Source of the DNA: JAEUKA01 sp035340095
GTDB taxonomy: Bacteria > Myxococcota_A > Polyangia > Palsa-1104 > JAEUJZ01
DNA length: 16,520 bases
Direction: 5' to 3'
NCBI GenBank assembly: GCA_035340095.1
Contig: DAORGN010000104.1
Coordinates: 1-16,520 of the forward strand
The translations under genes were made by a program, and so were the position numbers. Every line of letters begins with the position of its first letter. Position 1 is the stretch's first letter. Below the pieces are notes generated by a model that saw only the letters and a program-made list of their open reading frames with translations, searched no databases and was not told where the DNA came from. Positions 1 to 6,550 of the stretch are shown piece after piece.

Positions 1-2063
1 CGGAGTACAAAGAGCTGGTCGAAATCGCGACCGCGCTCGAAGGACTGCACCGCAACGCCGGCATGCATGCGGCAGGAATCGTCATCGCCGAACACCCGCT
101 GTGGGAACACGTTCCCTGTTATCGCGGACAAGATGGCGAAATCGTCACCCAGTTTGCCAAGGAAGAAGTCGAGGAAGCGGGCCTGGTCAAGTTCGACTTT
201 CTGGGACTCAAGACGCTGACGGTGATCGACATCGCGGTTCGGATGATCGAAAAGGTCAAGCCGGACTTTGATCTGCGGCGGATTCCGCTCGATGACTCCG
301 GTGTCTATCGGATGATTTCCGATGGCGATACAACCGGTGTGTTTCAGCTTGAATCTTCGGGTTTCAAAGAGCTGCTGAAAAAGCTTAAACCCGACTGTTT
401 CGAAGACATCATCGCCGCGGGTGCACTGTATCGTCCGGGTCCGCTGGAAGGCGGAATGGTCGACGACTTTATCAACCGCAAGCACGGACGCACCAAGATC
501 GTCTACCACCACCCCGCGATGGAGCCGATTCTGAAAGAGACCTACGGCGTCATCGTGTACCAAGAACAAGTCATGCAGATTTCGCGCGCCCTGGCGGGTT
601 ACTCGCTCGGTGGCGCCGACCTCCTTCGCCGCGCGATGGGCAAAAAGAAAAAGGAGGTCATGGAAAAGGAAAAGGCCAAGTTCCTCGACGGTGCGACCAA
701 GACCGGAGTCGATACCAAGATCGCCGATGAAGTGTTCGATCTGATGGCGGCGTTCGCGGGTTACGGCTTTAACAAATCGCACTCTGCGGCGTATGGACTT
801 GTTACCTACCAGACGGCATTCCTAAAGAAACACTACCCCGCAGAGTTTTGGGCGGCGCTCCTTACCTGCGATAAAGATGACACCGACAAAGTCGCGCGCT
901 ACGTCGCGGAAGTGCGCGATTCCGGAATTCCGGTTCTGCCGCCGTGCGTCAACCAATCGGAAATGGATTTTTCGGTCATCCGCCTGAGCGAAAAGCATCC
1001 AAAGTCCGGTGTTCCGATCGAACGACAAGCGATTCGTTTCGGTATGTCGGCGATCCGTGGCGTCGGTGAAGGCGCAGTCGAAGTGATCTTGGCAGCGCGC
1101 AAGGAAAAAGGGAACTTTGCTTCTCTGTTCAATCTGTGTGAGCGGGTCGATCTGCGCCGCACCAACAAGAAAGTGATGGAAGCGCTCATCAAAGCGGGCG
1201 CCATGGATGCGATCGTTCCGGGTCGCGCACAAGCGATGGCCGCCATCGATTCTGCCGTCGAAAGAGCCCAGAAAGCACAGCGAGAAAAGGAAAGCGGACA
1301 GACATCTCTGTTCGGACTCCTAAGCGGTGGCGGAGCCAAGTCAGGAAGCGACTTTGGACCCCCACCACCGTATCCGCAGGTCGCAGACTGGATTCCCAAA
1401 CAGAAGCTGGCGCTGGAAAAAGAAGCGCTCGGATTTTACATCAGCGGTCATCCGGTCGATCGCTACGCACCAGAGCTTCGGCGGGCCAGAGCCGTTGCGG
1501 TCGCCGAGCTGGCCGACGATAACTTTGAAATTCCGCGTGGCCGCGATCGCGCCGACATCTTGGCTGGCGGTGTGGTGTCCGACTTCCGTGAACGAATCCT
1601 CAAGAGCGGAACCGGCAAGATGGCGTCATTCCGTTTGGAAGATCCAACCGGCGGAATCGAAGTCGTCTGTTTTTCCAAAGCGTATGCCGAATATGAAACC
1701 GTGCTAAAGGCCGACGAACCCATCTTGGTCATCGGTCAGCTAATGAGCGACGGTGACGGAGAAAACCCACAGCGCAAGATCAACCTGCGGGAAGCCCAGC
1801 TTCTGTCCCAAATCCGGATGGAAAAAACGCAGAAGCTTACGCTTTCGGTGGTGGCAGATGATCTGACAGAAGCCAAAGTCACGTCGCTGAAGGACGCGCT
1901 GCTGGCACATCCGGGGCCGGTGCAGATTTCGATTCTGCTGCAAAAACCCGGACGCTGGCGTGTCGAAGCGAAGCTTCCAAGTGACATCAAAATTCAGCCC
2001 AGCGATGAGCTACTGACCCGGCTTGGGACGCTCTGCGGCGACGATGCGGTTCAGCTTGGCTGA
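1..2063 (+). CDS. dnaE: DNA polymerase III alpha subunit, C-terminal part (5' end outside window)
   Basis: Catalytic subunit of the replicative DNA polymerase. The reading frame is already open at the left edge (first full codon at base 3) and gives 686 residues, so the PHP domain and the first two palm aspartates lie outside the window. Visible hallmarks are the segment ALEGLHRNAGMHAAGIVIA, then VKFDFLGLKTLT, whose Asp at 195-197 matches the third catalytic palm aspartate of E. coli DnaE (D555). The fingers blocks ALYRPGPLEGGMVDDFI and YGVIVYQEQVMQISRALAGY, and AGYGFNKSHSAAYG, follow. A helix-hairpin-helix (SAIRGVGEGAVE) and a beta-clamp-binding motif QTSLF (1299-1313) come next, then an OB-fold (about 1550-1810) and a short C-terminal domain. 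The spacing and motifs are of the DnaE1 type, not PolC or DnaE2. It converges on the desaturase gene with only 12 bp between stop codons and no visible hairpin terminator. Identification is secure. Confidence 0.97.
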   Translation, partial: EYKELVEIATALEGLHRNAGMHAAGIVIAEHPLWEHVPCYRGQDGEIVTQFAKEEVEEAGLVKFDFLGLKTLTVIDIAVRMIEKVKPDFDLRRIPLDDSGVYRMISDGDTTGVFQLESSGFKELLKKLKPDCFEDIIAAGALYRPGPLEGGMVDDFINRKHGRTKIVYHHPAMEPILKETYGVIVYQEQVMQISRALAGYSLGGADLLRRAMGKKKKEVMEKEKAKFLDGATKTGVDTKIADEVFDLMAAFAGYGFNKSHSAAYGLVTYQTAFLKKHYPAEFWAALLTCDKDDTDKVARYVAEVRDSGIPVLPPCVNQSEMDFSVIRLSEKHPKSGVPIERQAIRFGMSAIRGVGEGAVEVILAARKEKGNFASLFNLCERVDLRRTNKKVMEALIKAGAMDAIVPGRAQAMAAIDSAVERAQKAQREKESGQTSLFGLLSGGGAKSGSDFGPPPPYPQVADWIPKQKLALEKEALGFYISGHPVDRYAPELRRARAVAVAELADDNFEIPRGRDRADILAGGVVSDFRERILKSGTGKMASFRLEDPTGGIEVVCFSKAYAEYETVLKADEPILVIGQLMSDGDGENPQRKINLREAQLLSQIRMEKTQKLTLSVVADDLTEAKVTSLKDALLAHPGPVQISILLQKPGRWRVEAKLPSDIKIQPSDELLTRLGTLCGDDAVQLG

Positions 2064-2075
2064 TTCCGATCCGGT

Positions 2076-3137
2076 TTAGGACGCGGTGCCAAGCTGCTCT
2101 TTGACGGCCTGGCGCAGCGCATCCACATCGGGATAGACGTGCTTGGGTTTCGAAAAGATCGTGAAGGTCTTCATCACCGCGTCTACCCAGCCAAACGTCC
2201 GGTACGGATAGCCATTCTGAATACAGAATTCCTTCACCAGCGGTGCCATTTTTGCGTAGTGAGTGTGGCTGTACCCAGGAAACAGATGGTGTTCGATCTG
2301 GTACTGCAGACCGGAACATAGGAATGCCCCGATGGGTCCAGTGGAAAAGTTAATTGTCGTCGCTGTTTGCAGCAAGACGAAGTCTTTTCTCCAGTCCCCT
2401 TTGGCGATGCACAGCGCTTCTTCCGGATAGTGACCAGGGGCCAGCACGCAGTAGAGCGGATAGCCAAGCAGACCGATCCGCAGCAGGTTGAAACCAATCA
2501 CTGAAAGAACCGGAAAGTACAGCGAAGGAATCACAAACCACACCACGATGTGAAGCGACATCACCGCCGCATCGGCAACGTGAGCAAGCCGTCGTTTCCG
2601 CTTGTCGGGAAGAATCGCGAACAGATGCCGCCAGCTCCCGATCTGTCGAAGGTAGCTGTTCAGCCACGCCATGCAGGGAAACACATAGCGCTGGCTGGCC
2701 AGGAACCAAGCCGAACCCTGCGCGACTTCTTCATCGGTGCTCGCGAAAAACGGCCCAAAGTCTGCGTCGCCATCAATTCCCATCACGTTGGGATTCGCAT
2801 GATGCAGCGTGATGTGACGATGCCGCCAGAACGTCGCGCCAAGCATCAGGAAAAACGGGTAGCCAAAGTACGTCAGCACTTCGTTGACCCAGCGATGTGG
2901 ACTTGCCGCGTAGTGCGTTGCGGTGTGTGTATTCGTTCCCACACCGACGGAACCATACGTCGAAATCAGCATTCCTATTGCGCGCAACCACCACGGCTCG
3001 CAAAAGACGAAGATCGCAATTCCGCCCAGAGCCAAGCACACATGAACGACCAGTTCGGCGATCACTTGTCCGACATGACGCTGATTCCAGCCTCGGTTTT
3101 TGAACTCTGTCTTTAGTGCGGAAAGGGCATCATCCAT
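2076..3137 (-). CDS. Membrane fatty acid desaturase, front-end type, no cytochrome b5 domain
   Basis: A 353-residue integral-membrane di-iron fatty acid desaturase expected to insert a cis double bond into an acyl chain (acyl-CoA or lipid-bound) in the inner membrane. Three histidine boxes are visible: HTATH at residues 71-75, HITLHH at 108-113 and QIEHH at 280-284. The glutamine-led third box is typical of front-end (delta-5/6-like) desaturases, but the N-terminal cytochrome b5 domain often fused to those enzymes is absent, so a separate electron donor is needed. Hydrophobic segments lie at about 24-47, 49-67, 86-102 and 188-233. The motif WRHRHITLHHANPN followed by GIDGDADFGP is also family-typical. 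Substrate and position cannot be told from sequence; acyl-lipid or sphingolipid desaturation is possible. The ATG start has no clear Shine-Dalgarno. The preceding lipoprotein gene on the same strand ends 118 bp upstream, so co-transcription is possible but not shown. Confidence 0.92.
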   Translation of the reverse strand: MDDALSALKTEFKNRGWNQRHVGQVIAELVVHVCLALGGIAIFVFCEPWWLRAIGMLISTYGSVGVGTNTHTATHYAASPHRWVNEVLTYFGYPFFLMLGATFWRHRHITLHHANPNVMGIDGDADFGPFFASTDEEVAQGSAWFLASQRYVFPCMAWLNSYLRQIGSWRHLFAILPDKRKRRLAHVADAAVMSLHIVVWFVIPSLYFPVLSVIGFNLLRIGLLGYPLYCVLAPGHYPEEALCIAKGDWRKDFVLLQTATTINFSTGPIGAFLCSGLQYQIEHHLFPGYSHTHYAKMAPLVKEFCIQNGYPYRTFGWVDAVMKTFTIFSKPKHVYPDVDALRQAVKEQLGTAS

Positions 3138-3255
3138 CGGAACATCGTAGCGCGCGGAAGACAGCTGGTGGCATCAAAACAGATTCCGCAAAGAGATTTC
3201 GCAGCCTCGCAGATACGCTGTACTTGCCGCACAAGAAATGATAAGCGCGCCGAGT

Positions 3256-4080
3256 TCAGTTCAGGATCGTCGAGTCGATGTTCCAGGTCGTGCGCAGCGG
3301 TCCATACCCGACGCCGAAGCGTCCCACCGGCTGAAGTTCAAAGAACACCGAACCTTCCGCTTCCACCGGAACGCTCAGCGTGGGGTTTTTTCCGTTTAGC
3401 AGATCGGTGACAAAGCTGACCGCGACTTTCTGAAACACCGACAGCGCTTGGTCGAGTCCCAGCACAAACACCAGATCAAGATTCACATTCCCGGCTGCTG
3501 CGATCGTCGACTTGCGTAGCTCTTGCTCTGCTTTGCCGGTGACAAGATCGGTGATGAGCTGCGGAATCCGCGCCTGAAAATCATTGAGCGTGCGAATGTC
3601 CGTCTGGCTCGACGTACAGGCACCGGGCTTCGGCTGTCCGGTACACGTCGGGTCGGCAGAACCACACATGCTAAGACAGATCGCTCCGAGCGCTTCTGCT
3701 TGTTGTCCGTCAAACAGCCGCAGCGCAAGCAACACGTCGAGCGCAGGCACTGGCACGTTGTTCGGATTGGTAATCAGCAGGTGAATTCCAAAGTTGAACG
3801 TAAGCTGGCTGGCCGGTGGCGGAGAACCCAGCGTCACCGTACAGAGCAGCCGCAGCGTCGAATCGGTGATCACAGTTGGACAGTAATACGCCGCAAGCTG
3901 GGTCACACTGGGACGCTTGGTAAGCTGCAGCGCCGACGCCTGCACCGTCGGAGGATTTTCTGCATTCTGGGCCAGCGAATCGAGCAAATCACAGCTTGCG
4001 ACAGACAGCAGCAGTGGCAAAAGCCAAAGCACAGACAGCGCGGAAACACGACGGAACACGGACTTTGCGCACGACGACAT
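3256..4080 (-). CDS. Lipoprotein with LEA14/WHy-like domain
   Basis: A 274-residue predicted lipoprotein. The start chosen is the ATG at 4080, because a near-perfect Shine-Dalgarno sits just before it and it opens a canonical signal: basic MSSCAKSVFRR, hydrophobic residues 12-27 and lipobox VASC with lipidated Cys30. An ATG further upstream at 4152 would place 24 odd residues before the signal. Residue +2 is Asp, which in E. coli would favour inner-membrane retention; whether that applies here is unknown. Residues about 92-122 contain the ITNPNNVPVPALDV motif, the pattern NPN-x2-PVP typical of LEA14/WHy (LEA_2) beta-sandwich domains. The middle is cysteine-rich (C67, C80, C135, C139, C146, C155), suggesting disulfides outside the cytoplasm. 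The biochemical role is unknown. The gene is divergent from the glycosylase-like gene and lies upstream of the desaturase on the same strand. Confidence 0.82.
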   Translation of the reverse strand: MSSCAKSVFRRVSALSVLWLLPLLLSVASCDLLDSLAQNAENPPTVQASALQLTKRPSVTQLAAYYCPTVITDSTLRLLCTVTLGSPPPASQLTFNFGIHLLITNPNNVPVPALDVLLALRLFDGQQAEALGAICLSMCGSADPTCTGQPKPGACTSSQTDIRTLNDFQARIPQLITDLVTGKAEQELRKSTIAAAGNVNLDLVFVLGLDQALSVFQKVAVSFVTDLLNGKNPTLSVPVEAEGSVFFELQPVGRFGVGYGPLRTTWNIDSTILN

Positions 4081-4198
4081 GGGCACCTCCTTGGCAGATA
4101 AGACACAGCCCCACCGCGATTGTGAGGCGTTTCTTCGCGTGTGACGAGACACCAGCGTCGTTCCTTCTGCGCCATCGCCGTGTTATAGCCCCCGCACA
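4081..4198. promoter_or_regulatory. Divergent intergenic region, presumed promoters for both flanking genes
   Basis: This 118-bp gap separates the divergently transcribed lipoprotein and glycosylase-like genes, so promoters for both should lie here or just inside the genes. The only suggestive hexamer on the plus strand is TTATAG around 4181-4186. It is so close to the ATG at 4199 that the transcript would be nearly leaderless, which would fit the lack of a Shine-Dalgarno there. No convincing -35 element was found. This is a positional inference. Confidence 0.3.
4084..4092 (-). promoter_or_regulatory. Very strong ribosome binding site of the LEA14-like lipoprotein
   Basis: Read on the minus strand this is AAGGAGGTG, complementary to nine bases at the 3' end of 16S rRNA. 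The GGAGG core ends 5 bases before the ATG at 4080. It is by far the best Shine-Dalgarno in the window and fixes the start of the lipoprotein gene. Confidence 0.85.
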
Positions 4199-5233
4199 AT
4201 GTCGTCCATGTTCGTAAACAGCCCCCCACCCCTCGATCGCGAGCGTCCGCATTTGCTGGCGATTCCGACGGGGTTTTCGCTTGCGCAAGCGATTCGGATA
4301 AGTCCAATTGGCCTTTTGCCGCCGCTGCTTTATGACCCGGTGCAGCCGGCGATGCAGGCGGTGATTCCCATCGCGCACGGACCTTCCGCGGCACCGCGCC
4401 CGCTGCAAGAAGTGCTGATTCGTGGTGTGCCCGGACACGATGCGCTGCTCATCTATGGACTGGGAGAAGGGCCGCACGTCGAACCGGTGCTTGATCGGGT
4501 CCGCTGGATGCTGGGTCTCGACGACGACTTGTTTCTGTTTTACCACCTGTGCAGCCGTGATCGCGATCTGGCCTGGGTCGCCGAACAGCACGCTGCCCAC
4601 GTCTTGCGCAGTCCGACGGTGTTCGAGGATTTGGTCAAGACGCTCGTCGTCACCCAAAAAGCCAAACAGGCGCATGCGATCTGTCAGACGCTGTGCGACG
4701 CATTTGGCAGTCCGACGATGCTTTCGAGGCTGGCGTTCCCGACGGAACAGCAGCTTGCCCTGGCCACCGAAGACATGCTGGCAAAAGAGCTGGGACTTGG
4801 ATCTCTCGGCACGATGATTCATCGCTTGGCCCGGCGCTGCGCCGACGGTCAGCCGCATCCCGAAACGCTCCGCCGACACCGTCCGTCGATTTCGCAAGCG
4901 CTGGCCGATGATGACGAAGAGCTGTTCGATGACTTGGTTGTCGAGGAGCTGCACTGGCAAGAGCGCGTCGCTGAGCTGCTCTTGACGTTGCCGGGCTTTG
5001 GCGTGCGTGCGGTGCCCAAAATGCTGCGGCTGCTCGGCTGCTTTGACCTGATAGAGCTGCACCACAGTGCGATGCAGACGTTTGCGAAGCGCTACCCGAA
5101 ACGACGCAAGACTGCGGAAAGCGAAACCGCGGAGGAAATGACCGATCGGCTGCTCAAGCGGCTCGACGGGTTTGCGATCTACCGCAGCTTGGCTCAGTCG
5201 ATTTTGCTCTTGCCGCCGGAACGCAGCGCATAA
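4199..5233 (+). CDS. HhH-GPD superfamily DNA glycosylase-like protein, catalytic Asp apparently replaced
   Basis: A 344-residue protein with the layout of the AlkA/OGG-like HhH-GPD base-excision repair superfamily. An N-terminal beta-rich part (about 15-100) is followed by a helical part. The segment LFLFYHLCSRDRDLAW (111-126) through FEDLVKTLVVTQKAKQAHAI (142-161) resembles the G-R-x-P-x-x-FE-x-LV...Q block of the family. The helix-hairpin-helix LPGFGVRAVPKMLRLLG lies at 264-280. Family members place the catalytic Asp about 22 residues after the first HhH Gly (as in PTDSETV or AVDTH). The equivalent here is H288 in LIELHHSAMQ, so the Asp is missing. The protein may therefore be a DNA-binding non-catalytic member or use another residue. 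The start is uncertain (ATG at 4199 or 4208; neither has a Shine-Dalgarno). Its last 40 bp overlap the end of the opposing propeller gene. The family call is by motif reading, not a search. Confidence 0.7.
   Translation: MSSMFVNSPPPLDRERPHLLAIPTGFSLAQAIRISPIGLLPPLLYDPVQPAMQAVIPIAHGPSAAPRPLQEVLIRGVPGHDALLIYGLGEGPHVEPVLDRVRWMLGLDDDLFLFYHLCSRDRDLAWVAEQHAAHVLRSPTVFEDLVKTLVVTQKAKQAHAICQTLCDAFGSPTMLSRLAFPTEQQLALATEDMLAKELGLGSLGTMIHRLARRCADGQPHPETLRRHRPSISQALADDDEELFDDLVVEELHWQERVAELLLTLPGFGVRAVPKMLRLLGCFDLIELHHSAMQTFAKRYPKRRKTAESETAEEMTDRLLKRLDGFAIYRSLAQSILLLPPERSA
5194..5233. other. 40-bp tail-to-tail gene overlap
   Basis: The TGA of the minus-strand propeller gene lies at 5194-5196 and the TAA of the plus-strand glycosylase-like gene at 5231-5233. 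The last 12 sense codons of each are thus antisense to the other and no space remains for an intergenic terminator. Confidence 0.85.
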
Positions 5234-6537
5234 AGATGCCGATCGTCGGTGCCGACCAAGATCGCCTCGTCTTCGGCCAAAAGCGGTGAACCATCGACGT
5301 CTGCATCAAACGGCACTTGCCACAAAAGCTGACCATCCACCGTCAGCGCATACAGCCGATCGTCGCGCGAACCAAACAGCACCCTGCCCTTGCGGTCGAT
5401 GATCGGTGCCGATTGGATCGCATCGCCGGTCTGAAACTTCCACAACAACGTTCCGTCGCTGCGCACCGCGTAAAGCTGACCATCATACGATCCTGCCAAG
5501 ATCGTCCCGTCGCTGCGCAGTGCCACAGCCGCCCGCACCGGAGCGCCCGTTGGGACGGAAAACTTGATCACGCCATCTTTCGACACTGCATAAATCCGCC
5601 GGTCTTCAGCCCCCAGATACGCTGTTCCGTCGGGACCGATCGCCGGCGCTTCCGCCAAATCAATCGCGAGCGCGATTTCCCAGCGCTTGCTGCCGTCGGG
5701 ACGCAGGCTGATAAGCAGGTCTTGGCACACCGCGTACAGGCTGCCGTCGAAGCCCAAGCTGGGTGACGATCCGCAGTGTTTTTTGTCGACGGCGTAATGC
5801 CAGCGCACTTTCCCGTCTGTCGAAAGCGCCGTGATCCCATCGCCACCGACGTAAAGCGATCCATCTGGTGCAGGCGTCACACCCTCAATGTCACAGCGCG
5901 ACGCTTCCGGACCGACCCCCACGCTGCGCGCACAGCGACCCGGTGCCGCCGTCCAGCGCACACTGCCGTCGGACAGATTCAGCGAATACAGCTTGTCATC
6001 GTCCGATCCCACCAGCACCAAACCGTCCGGCGTGACCACCGGCGCGGAAAACACCATGTCGAGCGTCGCCCGCTTCCAGCGCAGTGTCCCGTCGGGATGT
6101 AGCCCGTAAATCGAATAATCATGCGATCCAAACACCACCGTTCCGTCGGGGGACAAAATCGGTGCGGCGGTCACTTTGCCTTTGGTCGCAAACTTCCACA
6201 CCACCTGCGGCCTCTTGTCGGGAAGCACAAACGGGCTGCGTCCCGTCCGATGGAGATCGCCGCGCGGCAGCATCCAGGTTCCCCCCGGCAGCGAAAGCGG
6301 TGGCGGCGGTGCCGGCAAAAGACCGCTTCCTCCATCGGAAATTGGTCCGATCCCAGCGTCACTTGGCGAAGGATTTTCAGCAGCAGAGGAAGCGTCGACG
6401 GAACCCGCATCGGCAGCGACACGGACCGCCAAAATGGCGGGCTCGGCAGCAGAACGGCGTTCGAGCTGACAGGCCAAGCTAAGCAGCAAGACCGACGACA
6501 GCGCGAGAGCGCCGTGCCTTTGTGCACACAACTTCAC
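5194..6537 (-). CDS. PQQ-type beta-propeller repeat lipoprotein
   Basis: A 447-residue predicted lipoprotein. I chose a GTG start at 6537, 13 bp after the upstream gene's stop. It opens a clean signal (MKLCAQRHG, then hydrophobic residues 10-21, ending LLSLAC with Cys23 as the likely lipid site). An ATG at 6597 would overlap the upstream gene by 47 bp and bury the signal 20 residues inside. Neither start has a good Shine-Dalgarno. Residues 30-85 form a linker rich in Ala, Asp, Ser and Pro. From about residue 87 (TWMLPRGDLHRTGRSPF) to the end there are eight repeats of the pattern aP-x-DG-x-GS-D-x-LY-x-DG-x-W (for example YSIYGLHPDGTLRW, DKLYSLNLSDGSVRW, DRLYALTVDGQLLW), as in eight-bladed PQQ-like/BamB-like propellers. 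No quinoprotein dehydrogenase active site was recognised, so a structural or binding role is likelier than catalysis. It is probably co-transcribed with the VIT/vWA gene. Confidence 0.88.
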   Translation of the reverse strand: MKLCAQRHGALALSSVLLLSLACQLERRSAAEPAILAVRVAADAGSVDASSAAENPSPSDAGIGPISDGGSGLLPAPPPPLSLPGGTWMLPRGDLHRTGRSPFVLPDKRPQVVWKFATKGKVTAAPILSPDGTVVFGSHDYSIYGLHPDGTLRWKRATLDMVFSAPVVTPDGLVLVGSDDDKLYSLNLSDGSVRWTAAPGRCARSVGVGPEASRCDIEGVTPAPDGSLYVGGDGITALSTDGKVRWHYAVDKKHCGSSPSLGFDGSLYAVCQDLLISLRPDGSKRWEIALAIDLAEAPAIGPDGTAYLGAEDRRIYAVSKDGVIKFSVPTGAPVRAAVALRSDGTILAGSYDGQLYAVRSDGTLLWKFQTGDAIQSAPIIDRKGRVLFGSRDDRLYALTVDGQLLWQVPFDADVDGSPLLAEDEAILVGTDDRHLYALRSGGKSKID

Positions 6538-6550
6538 AGAAGACAGTTTA

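Noticed and set aside
2061..2080. Terminator between dnaE and the desaturase gene
   Set aside because: Only 12 bp separate the stops and no stem-loop with a T-run is visible.
3989..5065. Long minus-strand open frame (about 358 codons) opposite the glycosylase-like gene
   Set aside because: It overlaps two well-supported genes, has the Arg/Gln/His-rich composition of a shadow frame and shows no recognisable motif or ribosome binding site.
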